A stretch of 64,000 bases of DNA from Areca catechu. Its lineage: Eukaryota > Streptophyta > Magnoliopsida > Arecales > Arecaceae. Below the pieces are notes generated by a model that saw only the letters and a program-made list of their open reading frames with translations, did no database searches and had not been told where the DNA came from. Shown piece by piece: positions 22,684 through 34,082 of this stretch. The DNA lies in the NCBI GenBank assembly GCA_021397845.1, contig CM038044.1, positions 60,549,851-60,613,850 on the forward strand, written 5' to 3'. Both the position numbers and the translations under genes were made by a program. Positions within the stretch are counted from its first letter, which is position 1; every line of letters starts with the position of its first letter.

Positions 22684-23898
22684 CTATGAGGATCTTCGTC
22701 CGAGGTGCGAGGAGAGGGGTGTACCTCCGCTCGGGAGTGGCCTCGCCCCTCGGCCTTGGATTCGGGCGAGGGTCGGCAGATGGCCCGGGCTTCCGAGCTC
22801 CCGGGGATCTCTTGGGGGCGGCCTCTTAGGAGTCTTCCCGTCCAACTCTCGACGGGTGCAGTCGGCCTCCTCCGCTCGGATGTACTTGTGGGCGCGGAGG
22901 AGGAGCTCGGAGTACGTCCTGGGTGGCTTCTTGTCCAGGGAGTAGGTCAGGCGGGACGTCTTGAGCCCGCGCTTCAGAGCCAACATGGCGACGGGCTCGT
23001 CCAGGCTGTAGATTTCCAGGGCTGCAGTCTTGAAACGGGTGATGTAGTCCCGGAGCAGCTCCTGGTCTTGCTGGCGGATGGAGAAGAGGCTGTCCACCTC
23101 TCTCGGCACCTTTCGACAAGCATCGAAGTGTGCCACAAACTTCCCTTCCAGCTGATGGAAGGAGCAAATGGATCCGGGCTCGAGGCGGGTGAACCAGACT
23201 CGAGCGGCCTTCCGGAGGGTGGCCGGGAAGGCGATGCACAGAAGAGTGTCGGTGGCCCCCTGGACCCTCATGAGAGCTTTGTAGCTCTCCAGGTGGTCCA
23301 GAGGGTCGGTGGTCCCGTCGTAGGTATCCACCTGCGGCATGTGGAACCGTTTTGGGATCGGCTCCGCCTGGATTTCTTCAGAGAAAGGGGGACGGGAGTC
23401 GTAGCCTGCCGGGTCTGCCGACGGGTTCTGCAGGTCGGTGAATCGGCGGGCGAACTCCGCTAGCTTGCGCTCATGCTCCTCCAGGCACCTCTCGACCTGG
23501 TGCCTGATGGCTTCGTCGGTGGAGTCTTCCACCGAGGCTGCGGGTGAAGGGGGCACCGATCGGTCTCGGCGCGAAGTCAGGCCTCGATGTCGCTTGCTGC
23601 GATGCACCATTTCGGCCTCGTCGGCCGGGGATCGACTCTCGTGATCCTCCGAACCGGAGTAGTTTCTTTTTGCGGGAGCTTGGTGGCTCCCACGGGGGTT
23701 GGAGACGGTCCTCGGATGGGATGGCCTGTCCTGGATGGAGCGCAGGCTCCCACGCTGCCCCGTGGCTCGGGCCGCGGGGGTCCCTGGCTGCGGCTGCGTG
23801 GCCAGGGACCACTGCTGATGCTGAAGCTGCCGGACCGCCGAGGTCAAGGTCTGCAGCTGTTGGATGATGGCCGCAAGGGGTCCGTCCGTTGAGGTAGG
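22684..23898 (-). pseudogene. GYP-A gag domain
   Basis: After the TAG, the frame reads an Arg/Ser-rich basic segment (RSKRHRGLTSRRDR), a charged helix (EERKLAEF-like), then the Retrotrans_gag capsid region: YDGTTDPLDHLESYKALM, FPATLRKAARVWFTRLEPGS and FVAHFDACRK. Capsid forms the particle in which reverse transcription takes place. The frame fails at 22684 because one base was lost near 22805. The zinc-knuckle-like CQFHREHGHDTEEC, seen in the GYP-B equivalent, lies after the break. Confidence 0.85.
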
Positions 23899-24073
23899 CT
23901 ATGGTGGAAGAGGAGGGGGAGTTGGAAGCTCCCTCTCTGGGCTGTGGGCCCCTGGAGGGGAGTGAACCTCCCCCATACGGCTGGTGGATGCCTCGCGGCC
24001 ACGAGTGACCACCATTGTCAGAGAGCGCGACACCTGCAGAAAGCTGGCTCCCGCTAGGGTTTGGTGTCCTGCC

Positions 24074-24091
24074 CCCCTACCTGGCGCGCCA
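24074..24091 (-). other. GYP-A primer-binding site
   Basis: The minus strand reads TGGCGCGCCAGGTAGGGG three bases inside the LTR. The leader from here to the gag ATG is only about 60-80 bases. Confidence 0.7.
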
Positions 24092-24094
24092 ATC

Positions 24095-25683
24095 TGTTGC
24101 CGCTCTCATCGCCGCCCCCGTGCCTTGGATCCGTGGATCCTTCCTGATCGCTTGGCGAGGGAGCCTCCCCGGCTGCGGTGAACCTGCATGAAGGGGTTAG
24201 AAGACCCTGGCTGAGGATCCCGGTGAGGGAGCTCCGACGATCAAGTCAGTAGACGACGAGAAGGAACAGACTCTCCAAGACAGACCCCTGAAAGGGTTCC
24301 AGACTTAGAGAATTTACTAGAAAGAAAGGTGCATTGGGGACCAGAAATTCGGCCGGGCCTCCTTGCCGAGCTCACGCCGAGCGATCCCCTCTCGGGATCT
24401 TGGATCTCACTCTCGAAGCGAGGCCTTTTGCCGCTGCTTCTTCCTTGTCCCCAGGCTTGTTCGCTTACCTTGTCGTCCCCAGATTCCTTCCTTTTATCTC
24501 TTCCCATCGTTCGCCTGTCTTCTCCTCCTGGGAGGCTCCCCTCCCCCGTCCCTTTCTCTTTCCCCTTTTCGGTGAGGAGGGCCAGGCGGCTTTCCGACCT
24601 CGTCCGCCGAGCCCAACAGGGAAAAGGCAAAGACAGAAAAAGGGTGGGGCGGCACTGGTAAGGCGGCCGGTCAGACCTCGGGCCCAGTGAGAGCGCTCTC
24701 TTTTCCAAGTGTGGGCGCCATCCATCTATGGGGCCTGCTTTGTCAGAATCGCGCCTCTCGACTACGGGACCTGTCGGGCCGATGCAAATGGTGTTTCGCG
24801 TGCCGCCATCCGTACGGGGCACCGTCTGTGATGCGTACGGCCCGAGGGATGACCTCGGGGCCTGCGCCTCCTTCCCTGGGACCTTCTCCGTACGGGCGGC
24901 CTGGCTTCAGCCGAGGTGGGCCCGTCTCCGGGGGCCACCTGGCGAAGGAGCGAAGGATCGGCCGACCTCGGCCTAGGTGGACCCCTCCTGGGTGGACACC
25001 TGGCGAGGTGGCAGGAGGTCACCTGGCTTCGGCCGAGGTGGGCCCGTCTCCGGGGGCCACCTGGCGAAGGAGCGAAGGATCGGCCAACCTCGGCCTAGGT
25101 GGACCCCTCCTAGGTGGACACCTGGCGAGGTGGCAGGAGGTCGCCTGGCTTCGGCCGAGGTGGGCCCATCTCCGGGGGGGCCACCTGGCGAAGGAGCGAA
25201 GGATCGACCGACCTCGGCCTAGGTGGACCCCTCCTAGGTGGACACCTGGCGAGGTGGCAGGAGGTCGCCTGGCTTCGGCCGAGGTGGGCCCGTCTCCGGG
25301 GGGGCCACCTGGCGAAGGAGCGAAGGATCGGCCGACCTCGGCCTAGGTGGACCCCTCCTGGGTGGACACCTGGCGAGGTGACAGGAGGTCGCCTGGCTTC
25401 GACCGAGGTGGGCCCATCTCCGGGGGGGCCACCTGGCAAAGGATCGAGCGACCTCGGCCTAGGCGCACCCCTCCTGGGTGGGCACCAGGCGAGGTGGTAG
25501 AGGAGCCCCGAACCGAGCTCGACTTCGGCGAGAGCAGTTTGTCTTAGGAAGTCGTCTGGCGGAGTAGTCTTGCTGAGCTCGGCCTTTGCGATGTGGCGCT
25601 GACTCGGCCGGAGAAACCTCCACGTGGCTCGATCATATTCGGCGGTATCTGAGCCCGGCCACGTCACCGTTACGGCCGTAACA
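24095..25683 (-). repeat. GYP-A 5' LTR (1589 bp)
   Basis: Partner of 13389-15109 with matching termini, with five internal repeat units (24900-25495; markers near 24931, 25054, 25179, 25303 and 25427). The two LTRs look close outside the array. Confidence 0.92.
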
Positions 25684-26116
25684 GTATTGTACATGATCGA
25701 GATGATCGAACGATTGGGCAAGCTCGGATGTCCCTTGCACGAGCAACTTGGCAAGGATGCGATCTTGAATTCTCTACCCTTCTCCTATCTTGATTTTCTC
25801 TACCATTATAGAATGAATAAGCCTGCAGTCAATTACCATGATTTGATGGGGTTGCTACAGACTTACGAGAAGGACCACTAACTGAATAAGGGGGTGGTGA
25901 ATTTAGTAGGAGGTTTTAGAGGTCGTCGTCCCTTTAAGAAAGGGAAGAAGAAAGGTAAGGGAAAGAAGGTGCAGAGTGCTCCTGGTCTAAGTCAAGCCAA
26001 GAAAGTGAAATCTAATCAAACTGGTGCAGAGTGCTTCTATTATAAGAAGCAGGGACACTGGAAGAGAAACTGTCCTCTTTATCAGGCATCCTTAGACCCG
26101 AACAGCCCAATGATAG
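25684..26116 (+). pseudogene. COP-1 gag, C-terminal part with altered zinc knuckle
   Basis: It continues the gag frame from 13388 (VLYMIEMIERLGKLGC, LNSLPFSYLDF, LLQTYEKDH), with a TAA at about 25879. A Lys-rich nucleic-acid-binding stretch (KKGKKKGKGKK) and CFYYKKQGHWKRNC follow. The second Cys of the CCHC knuckle is Tyr, as also in COP-2. The frame then jumps directly into pre-integrase sequence near 26115, so the protease domain is deleted. Confidence 0.85.
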
Positions 26117-28767
26117 AATGCTCAGTGACTTATATCTATGGCACTGTAGGCTAGGTCATGTTAACCAGAATAGGATAAACAAATTGCGAGCAAAAGGCCT
26201 CCTCGAGCTCAGTGATTCTAACTCACTGCCCACTTGTGAATCCTATTTGCTTGGTAAAATGACCAAGTCATCTTTTACTGGAAAAGGTGAACGAGCTACA
26301 GAACTTCTGAGTCTCATACATACTGTGTATGCGGACCAATGATAGTTAGTGCCAGAGGTGAATATAGATATTTCATTACATTTACAGAGGAGCTTTCCAG
26401 GTATGGTTATGTTTTCTTGATAAGACATAAATCTGAATCATTTGAAATATTCAAACAATATCGTAATGAAGTAGAGAAACAAACTAGAAAGAGTATTAAA
26501 ATCCTTCGATCTGATCGAGGCGGTGAATACCTATCCGGTGAGTTCATGACATATCTTGAGAAGAATGGGATTCTCTCTCAATGGACTCCTCCAAGAACAC
26601 TCCAGTTGAATGGTATATCCAAGAGGAATTGAACCCAGTTAGACATGGTTCGATCCATGATGGGCTTTACAACTCTGCCGCTATCCTTCTAGGGATATAT
26701 ACTTGAGACATCTTGTTACTTGCTGAATGATGTTATAAGTAAGTCTGTTGTCTCCACTCCATATGAGTTATGGACTGGACGTAAGCTCTCAATTTCACAC
26801 CTTCGAGTCTTGGGTTATCCAACTTATGTAAAGCATTTAGACTCAGATAAACTTGGTCCTAGGTCTGATCGGTGCCTATTTATTGGGTACCCTAAGAAAA
26901 TAAAAGGGTATTTCTTCTACTTGGAGGACGAGCAGAAAGTGTTCATTGCTCTTAGGGCTATCTTTTTGGAAAAGGAGTTCCTTGAAGAAGAAACTGTAGC
27001 CTCTAAGATTGAACTTGGTAAAGTTCAACCAGTAGAAAAACATGCACACTCTAAGGACATCATAGAACCGGCTGTGATTGGATCACACCTGGAACCCATT
27101 ATTAGGAGATCTAGTAGAGTGTCGCGTCAGCCGGATAGATACTACGGTTTCTTGGTCTAAGATGGTGATCCTATTGAGCTCAATGAGAACGATGAGGATC
27201 CGATCACCTATATGGATGCTCTTCAGAGATCTGACTCTGAGGCATGGCTTGGAGCCATGCGATTCGAGATGGAGTCCATGAAGATCAACAATGTATGGAC
27301 ATTGGTTGATCCACCTAAAGGGATAAAATCCATCGGGTGCAAGTGGGTTTTCAAGAGAAAAAGGGGAGTAGATGGGAAGGTGGAGACCTATAAAGCCCGT
27401 CTGGTTACCAAGGGATATTGTCAGCGATATGGTATCAATTATGACGAGACGTTCTCCCCTGTGGCAATGCTCAAGTCCATTTGAATCATGCTTGCTTTGG
27501 CAGTGCATTTTGACTATGAGATTTGGCAGATGGATATCCGAACTGCTTTCCAGAATGGAGAGCTAGATGGGGAGGTGTATATGATATAGCCTGAAGGGTT
27601 CACATCCACAGACGAGTCAAAAGTGTAAAAATTACATAGGTCCATTTATGGACTCAAGCAAGCATCTCGAAGTTAGAATATGCGATTTGATAGGTGTATC
27701 AAATCATATGGCTTCATTAGGAACGGAGAAGAACTCTGTAGCTATAAGTGGGTTAATGGTTCTATGATTGTATTCCTGGTACTATATGTTGATGACATTC
27801 TCTTAATCGGAATGATATCGCATCATTGCAAGGAATAAAGGTCTGGTTGTCATCTCAGTTCTCCATGAAGGACTTGGGTGAAGCTTCTTACATATTGGGT
27901 ATGAAGATCTATAGAAATAGATTTAAAAGACTTCTGGGATTGTCTTAATCATGTACATTCATACCATGCTAAAACGGTTCAGCATGAAGAATTCCAAGAA
28001 AGGCTATCTCCCAATGGTTCTGAAATTACTCTTTCCAAGAAGGATTATGCAACAACTCCTAAGGAAAGAGAGCACATGAGCAGAATTCCTTATGCTTCTG
28101 CAGTGGGCTCTATCATGTATGCTAAGATATGTGCTAGACCAGATGTGGCATACTCATTAGGAGTAGTGAGTAGATACCAGTCTGACCCAGGTGAGGTGCA
28201 TTGGAAGGTGGTTAAGACCATCCTGAAGTATTTGAAAAATACTAAGGACCAATGTCTGATTTATGGAGAACCTGACTTGAAACTTGTGGGGTATATTGAC
28301 TCCAGATTCCAGTCAAAAGAGATGATAGCAAAAGTGTGTCAGGGTTTGTGTTTACCCTGAATGTAGGAGCGATCTGCTGGAAGAGTTCCAAGCAGGCAAT
28401 AGTTGTAGACTCGGTATGCAAAGCAGAGTACATTGCAGCATCAGATGCAGCAAAGGAAGCCGTATGGTTGTGGAAGTTACTTGGAGAGCTAGGGGTGGCA
28501 CCTTCCTTAGATGGTTCTGTTCCTATGTATTGTGACAGCACAGGAGCCATTGCTCAAGCTAAGGAGCCAAAGTCTCAACACTGCACCAAGCACATTCTGC
28601 GGCGCTATCACCTCGTGCGAGATATAGTGGAATGAGGTGACATCAATCTTATGAAGATCGATGGAAAGGAGAATCTGGCTGACCCCTTCACTAAAGCCCT
28701 CAGAATCAAAGAGTTCGACTATTATAAAAGGGAATTGAGTATTAGATACTGTTCTGATTGGCTTTAG
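26117..28767 (+). pseudogene. COP-1 pol: integrase, reverse transcriptase, RNase H
   Basis: The pre-integrase domain (YLWHCRLGHVNQNRI) is followed by an integrase core: YRYFITFTEELSRYGYVF, ILRSDRGGEYLS and LNGISKRN, where the last acidic residue, normally Glu in this box, is Lys. RT then shows SEAWLGAMRFEMESM, NNVWTLVDPP, GCKWVFKRKRG, IYGLKQASR and VLYVDDILLIG. RNase H ends with KAEYIAASDAAKEAVWL, MYCDSTGAI and ADPFTKAL, with a stop at 28765-28767. More than ten stops and several frame shifts lie along it. Confidence 0.9.
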
Positions 28768-28780
28768 TACAAGTAGGAGT

Positions 28781-28808
28781 TGTTGATAATTGTACCCCTA
28801 AGCTAATC
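28781..28808 (+). repeat. COP-1 3' LTR, first 28 bases
   Basis: TGTTGATAATTGTACCCC follows the RNase H stop by 13 bases and is the 5' tip of the 3' LTR; COP-2 has a similar tip (TGTTAAGAAATGTC). It is cut by CHR-3 at 28808 and resumes at 35766. Confidence 0.75.
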
Positions 28809-30545
28809 TGGTGCGGGCACCAGACTCAGAAGAAGACTTCAGAGCTCCATCTGGATCTCTGATTAACCTTGCCCGAAGAATTAGGGTTTTTTTTTGACTT
28901 GTAATAAGGGTTGACTGGATCAACTCAATTTTAGCTTGAGTCTATATTACCTGCATTTTATTATGTTGAGTCATGTTGACTCAATAGTGGACTAGGGTTT
29001 CAACCTGGGGTGTTACATTTTCTCCCAAGACCAAGCAAGTGGACACCACACTCCCAGCCACACTCCCAACCACACGCCAGAGTCCAGGAGGCGCCATATC
29101 TCCATCCAGTGTGCCTTGGTCCCCACACCACAAGAAAGCAGGTCCCTTCTTTCATGCGCCACTTGGGGGAGAAATCCATCAAGATACCTCAATCCAAGGA
29201 GGAGCCAACTTCTTTCCAGATAAACCCAAGCCAGGATGGCAAGAATTTTTCTTGAAGAGAGGATCAAGGAGGTGCCCCACAATGTTCCATAAAAACCCAA
29301 GTTATAAAAGGGAAGAGAGCATGTCTTGGGGAGAAAATCAAGGAGGCACCCAAAAGTTTCCTAAAGTGCCAAAGCCATGAAAGGAAGAAGCCTAAACTTG
29401 TGGAGCAAGACTAGGAGGTGTCCAAAAGAGCCAAACCATGAAGGGAAAATCCTTGATTCATGGAGAGATACTAGGAGACACCCCCATAACCTGCCATTTG
29501 AAGCTGATTTTCAAGTTTTCTTGGAGTTTTTGGGCTGCCCACTCATGGAAGGAGTCTTGGGAAGAGAATTTGATGCCTAAAGTGTGGGTTAGTCCTATTA
29601 GTCCCACATGGGAAATGTATAAAATTTTATTTCTTTGTTATGTCTATATATTCAACTCTATGTAACTATTGAATTTAATCAGATGAATGAAACCAAATTT
29701 TTTTGTGAGCAAACTTTGTGTTTTCTCTCTTCCGCACTTGCATCCAGGTGTTGAGCTCCATGAGGGAGTAAATCCGGGTTCCCCAGGAACCTTGAGGAGG
29801 TGTGAGATCTCCAAAACCCAAACCCTAGGTTAGCCACTCCACTCCCAAACCCTAGCCGCCATCACCCTTCTCTTTCCACCATGCCCTAGCATATCCCACC
29901 TCTCACGGCCATTCTCTCCAAGTCCAGGCCGACCACCAGCATCCAGCTACAGTCCGGATACTTCAGATCCAAAGCTCTTTCCAGAGGGAGTCGAATCAGC
30001 CTTCAAGAGAATCCGGATCTCAGCGACATCAGCCTTCAAGTTCTTCGAACTGGTAAATCATTCCCCGAGTCTCTGAATCCATCACTTGTTTTTCTTCTTC
30101 CCAGATCTTGAGTCCAGGAGAAGCTGACCCAGCCACGAGACCAGTATTGGAGGATCCATTGCGAAGATTGCCGACTCCGAGGATCCAACAATCTGCTCGA
30201 TAGAGTTCTTCCACCCAAATTCTGTGAAGATCACTGTCTGGTTGGTAAACCGTCTCTTCTCTTTATTTCTGTCCTGTTGAAAGTTCAGAGCGAAACCCTA
30301 GGTCTGGGAGTTTCTCAACCCCCAGCGATCCGTTACTTCTGAACTACTCTGATAACTTAGCTTCTTCTAAATTGTGCTTTCAATCCTTACCTAGTTTCCA
30401 TCAACTTATTTTAACTTTACTTTGAGTCGAAGCCAATTTCTGAAATAAAAATAATAATAATAATAATCTGAATTTTACTTCCGCATACGCTTCTTTGTTC
30501 TTTGTTCTGCATCATTTTAGGTATCAGAGCTTTCGTTCTGCATCA
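28809..30545 (+). repeat. CHR-3 5' LTR
   Basis: It begins TGGTGCGGGCACCAG and ends CTGCATCA. It matches 34025-35760 throughout. A short ATA/AAT microsatellite lies at 30447-30467. Confidence 0.93.
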
Positions 30546-30550
30546 ATTTT

Positions 30551-30562
30551 TGGTATCAGAGC
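30551..30562 (+). other. CHR-3 primer-binding site
   Basis: TGGTATCAGAGC lies five bases after the LTR, a perfect initiator-methionine tRNA match. A second TGGTATCAGAGC-like box lies inside the LTR tail near 30521, in both LTR copies. Confidence 0.9.
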
Positions 30563-31445
30563 CCTGTCTAGGGTTTCTGTTTGATTACTTGTTTGAGTCC
30601 CTCTCTTTTTACTTTGTCTGCTCGAAGTAGACTCCCCAGGATGTCCAGTCCTAGGAACGAAGCAAGGTGCAAACCTCCTCTTCCCATTCCACGGGGTGTT
30701 CCTAGGGCGTGTAGGGGATCCGTTGGGTTACAACTTCGTAGCAGAAATTGTAAACGGGGAAGTGCTATGTTTTCAGTCTGTAATTACCCTGTTTCAAGAA
30801 TTATTTCTCACTGCAAGTAACTCCAAATTCAGTGATTTTTATTTTATTGAAACCAGTATAATTGAAACTAATTTGTATAATTTTCTCATGATTTATTGGT
30901 TTCCGTGCGATTTCTAAAAATTAAATTACTGCAACTCTATTTTGTGTTCTGCAATCCAATTATTTTTGAGTCTTCATCTCTTAATTCATCTTAAGGGCAT
31001 TTGAGCATCTAAGATAAGGGGAGGAGTTGATAACCTCTCCTTAGCCCAAAACCACCACCCACTCATTCGAACCTAAGCCTTTAATCTAAAAATTGATTAG
31101 ACCTAATTTGCCCTAGTGGGCTAGGGACATCAACAAGTCGGGTCAAGGCTAGTGTTGAGTCAGTTTGTCTGGTTACTCTGTGTGTGCTTTATACTCAGTG
31201 TCTAGAATGCTGGTTCAGGGATTCCATCCCGAAGGGCTTGTGTGCTGGTCCGCCTACCTGGCCAATCTCTGATTGGTGTCTAGGATTGCCATTCAGGGAC
31301 CTAACACTCTCCTTACACCTGCCTGGCTGAGTCCTGAGTTACTACAGGCTAGCTTGCCACTCTGATTGGGCATCTAGTTTGGGCTCTAGGTCTAGTTAGC
31401 CCGTAGTCGTTCAGTTGAGTCTCATTTTGTGTGTTTGCTTGCATC
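30563..31445 (+). other. CHR-3 leader (non-coding)
   Basis: About 880 bp of untranslated leader shared in blocks with CHR-1, CHR-2 and CHR-4. A small open frame at 30581-30820 also exists in CHR-1 (707-895, minus), but it reads as shared leader rather than a protein under constraint. Confidence 0.65.
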
Positions 31446-33119
31446 ATGTCTACCCGGAATGGAGTGCCCTACCAACCTGGTCAAACCCAACCTGATTTAG
31501 AGGCCATGGTTAGAGCTCTTACTGAGAGCATGAACAAGATAAGCCAGGATTTGACTGCTACTGTTACCCAGTGTAAAGAACAAGTCCATGAGAATTTTAC
31601 CCAGCTTAGGGATCAAGTCCAAGTCCTTGAGAAACATAGACATCAAAATTGGATCCCTGATCCAAAATTTAATAGGCCCCAACCTCATCCATACCAGGAG
31701 CCTAGGAGGACCTTATACCGTGATCCCGAGCATAACCTTAGGAAGCCTAACCATGATATCTATTGTGTGGATCGTGTCTATGAGAGATCCTTACAATATT
31801 CTAGACCAGTCACTCAACAACCCAAGTCTTCTAGATCAAACCATTTAGATCCATACCCATGCCCAAGTAAGGTCTCTACTAGCTTGAAACCCAGTGTGAC
31901 CCAGGTTCCTATATCTCAAGAGTGTTTGTTTTGTGGAGAAAGAGGCCATAAATCTAGTCAGTGCCCATGCATAGGACTGGCTTGTGCACAGCTAAGTGGT
32001 AAGAATCCTAAGGATGACATTAATGAGGGAGAACCCAAGCCTACCAATGAGGAAGAAAGGTTAGGTATGATAAGCCTAGAATCAGTTGACCCGATTACCA
32101 CTGACCCGAAACCCATTGAAGATGGCATCGAGGAAGTATATGATGCTGGCTAGAGTCTAGTTGATGAATATGCGGGGGAAGAACTTGAAGAATGTGACAT
32201 CGATACTATTGATGCCTTACTTGAGGAGACCTTGGAGAGCAACCAAGTGGTAGGACCTAGTTCAGAAATTCAAGAGATTTGTGAGAACCAGGTTCCTTTA
32301 GTCAAATACCCCCAGGAAGAACTCATAGTGTTAGCCCGAGCTATCAGTTCGTACCCTCTAATGACAGTCATTCCCCAAGTACCAATTGAAGATCTTTGCA
32401 CTGAACTATTTAAGTTTGCCCACCCTATGGTAGATCCTCTCCTTAGGATGACTAAATCAAGCCTCTTACAATTGGACCTTGTCCCATGTCCAGCCCCTAA
32501 GGTCTCTCCCGTAATCTCAGTTGAACATCCTTGTCTTGAGCGGATTGATTCACCCAGTCCTGTTGAAGTCCTCCTTATGGCCCCAGACCCCTTCCTTTGC
32601 ATGACTGACCTACCCTTCTATAGAGTATACCTTTCCGCACCCATAGGTCAAATTTCAAGTCTTGAGGTCATCATCCGTAGGCCCTCCCATGAATCATTCT
32701 CTAATCCAGTTCTTGAGAAAGTGGATCATTATTTGCTTAGAGAACAAACCTTAACTATTGCAATCACATGTCCTAGGCTACTTCCCGAACCATCTCTTAA
32801 TCCATTCCTGGGAGTAGCAAACTTTTCCTTTCGTAAGGATGACCAGTTGACACTCATAGATCACCATTCAAACCTTCAGGTCACCACCTTTAGTCAGCAG
32901 GTAATTCGAGATCCCACCTCATATCTCCTCCCTTTCTCTAGGACTTCCAATGCTTCTTACACCATCCAAGTATACTTTGTCGAAGTCTTTAGAATGAACC
33001 ACGTGTCAGAACCTATTAGGTTTGCCACCTACTTCTGGAAGACCTTATGGCACCTACTAGGCACCCATGATAAGTTTTCATGCTCTGCATGCCATCCTCC
33101 GACCCAAGGTCAAACCTAG
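31446..33119 (+). pseudogene. CHR-3 gag-like gene: zinc knuckle plus unknown C-terminal region
   Basis: From ATG 31446 the frame is open to 33119 except for one TAG at 32151-32153 (CHR-2 has a sense codon there). Residues 1-60 form a likely coiled coil (LTESMNKISQDLTATVTQ). A Pro/Arg/Tyr-rich stretch follows. Residues 160-173 are CLFCGERGHKSSQC, a C-X2-C-X4-H-X4-C zinc knuckle for RNA binding. The remaining part, about 380 residues after the knuckle, is Pro- and acid-rich with no catalytic motif and ends FATYFWKTLWHLLG. No canonical capsid domain is seen. With the TAG it makes at most the first 235 residues. Confidence 0.7.
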
Positions 33120-33149
33120 AGAGCCATAGTTTGTTAGGTTTAGACCTAG

Positions 33150-34082
33150 GGTTCATTTGAATAAAGTCCATTCTTTAGGAATGCATCGACAGTCGAGTTT
33201 AGGACATTGTCTCAGATTTTGGTTGAGTGAGAATACCAGGAATTGGGATTTGTATTTTTGTCCAGGGCTGAAATTGCATTCAATGTTTCGGTCAATAGGT
33301 CTATGGATAAGAGTCCATTTGAAATTGTGCATGGTTACAAACCCCACACACCTCTTGACCTAGCTCCTTTACCAGTCCACACACGGGTCTCTGAGTCTGC
33401 CGAAGTTTTTGCACAGCATATAAAAGACTTGCATAAAAAAATTCAAGCCAAAATAAATTTAAGTAATGAAACTTATAAGAAATTGGCTGATTCTCAAAGA
33501 CGAGTCAAAACTTTTGACGAAGGAGACTATGTAATGATTAGGTTAAGGCCTGAACGGTTTCCTCCTGGAACCGTTAGAAAGTTACATGCTAGGGGAGCTG
33601 GACCATTTAGAGTGGTAAAGAGAGTAGGATCCAATGCCTATGTGCTCGAGTTACCTCCAGAACTAGGCATTAGCTCCACTTTCAATATTTCAGACCTAGT
33701 AGAGTATAGGGAGCCAGCTGTGATTCCCAGTGAGACTTTTGAACCTAATCCTGCTCTTGAGAGTGAACCTGACCCTATGTGTCCACCAACAAACTGGCCT
33801 GTGAAGAAAGAGCAGATTGAAAAGATCCTGGATGATCAGATTATCTCTACTCGTAATCGAGGATACCAAAGATACCTGGTCCGCTGGCTAGGAAGGCCAG
33901 ATTCTGATAACTCTTGGATTTCCCGAGAAGAATTACAAGAATTGGACCCAGACCTCTTGGAGAGATACCAAAGCCAGCTTGATCCATACTCGACAGGGTC
34001 GAGTTCCTCCCACCCCGGGAGAATTGGTGCGGGCACCAGACTCAGAAGAAGACTTCAGAGCTCTATCTGGATCTCTGATTAA
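33150..34082 (+). pseudogene. CHR-3 integrase C-terminus and chromodomain
   Basis: The end of the integrase core (SRAEIAFNVSVNRSMDKSPFEIVHG) is followed by the GPY/F module (DEGDYVMIRLRPERF, GAGPFRVVKRVGSNAY, GISSTFNISDLVEY) and a chromodomain (about 33804-33978: QIEKILDDQI, YQRYLVRWLGRP, NSWISREEL). The frame is open from 33243 and is in phase with gag, with stops between them. It runs 58 bases into the 3' LTR before TAA at 34080-34082. The DDE residues are not present, so it cannot integrate alone. It lacks an obvious start. Confidence 0.8.
34017..34023 (+). other. CHR-3 polypurine tract (probable)
   Basis: GGGAGAA directly precedes the 3' LTR start at 34025 and primes plus-strand synthesis in this type of element. 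It is conserved in CHR-2 (reverse complement at 7990-7996). It is short. Confidence 0.5.

Larger units (their letters stand above)
18935..24015 (-). pseudogene. GYP-A gag-pol polyprotein, broken
   Basis: The minus-strand polyprotein runs from ATG at 24015 (MVVTRGREASTS) to a stop at 18935. It encodes gag, aspartic protease, RT, RNase H and integrase in Ty3/Gypsy order. Breaks: in-frame TAG at 23899-23901 (also in GYP-B); 1-bp losses near 22805, 21672 and 20060; a roughly 370-bp deletion near 20235 that removes the second RNase H; TAG for Trp at 19790-19792; and the RT box changed to YVDN. The start is chosen because the same Met opens GYP-B, 60-80 bases after the PBS. Confidence 0.88.
13389..25683 (-). 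mobile_element. GYP-A: 12.3-kb Tat-type Ty3/Gypsy element with antisense gene
   Basis: This complete but decayed minus-strand element runs: 5' LTR (24095-25683), PBS, gag-pol (18935-24015), 120-bp tandem array, antisense spliced gene on the plus strand (15589-17830), 3' LTR (13389-15109). A perfect duplication GTATT flanks it (13384-13388 and 25684-25688). Joining the flanks restores the COP-1 gag reading TDYVLYMIEMIERLGKLGC, so the boundaries are exact. An extra ORF between integrase and the 3' LTR, sometimes antisense, is a known trait of the Tat lineage. It is GC-rich compared with the AT-rich Copia DNA around it. Confidence 0.93.
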
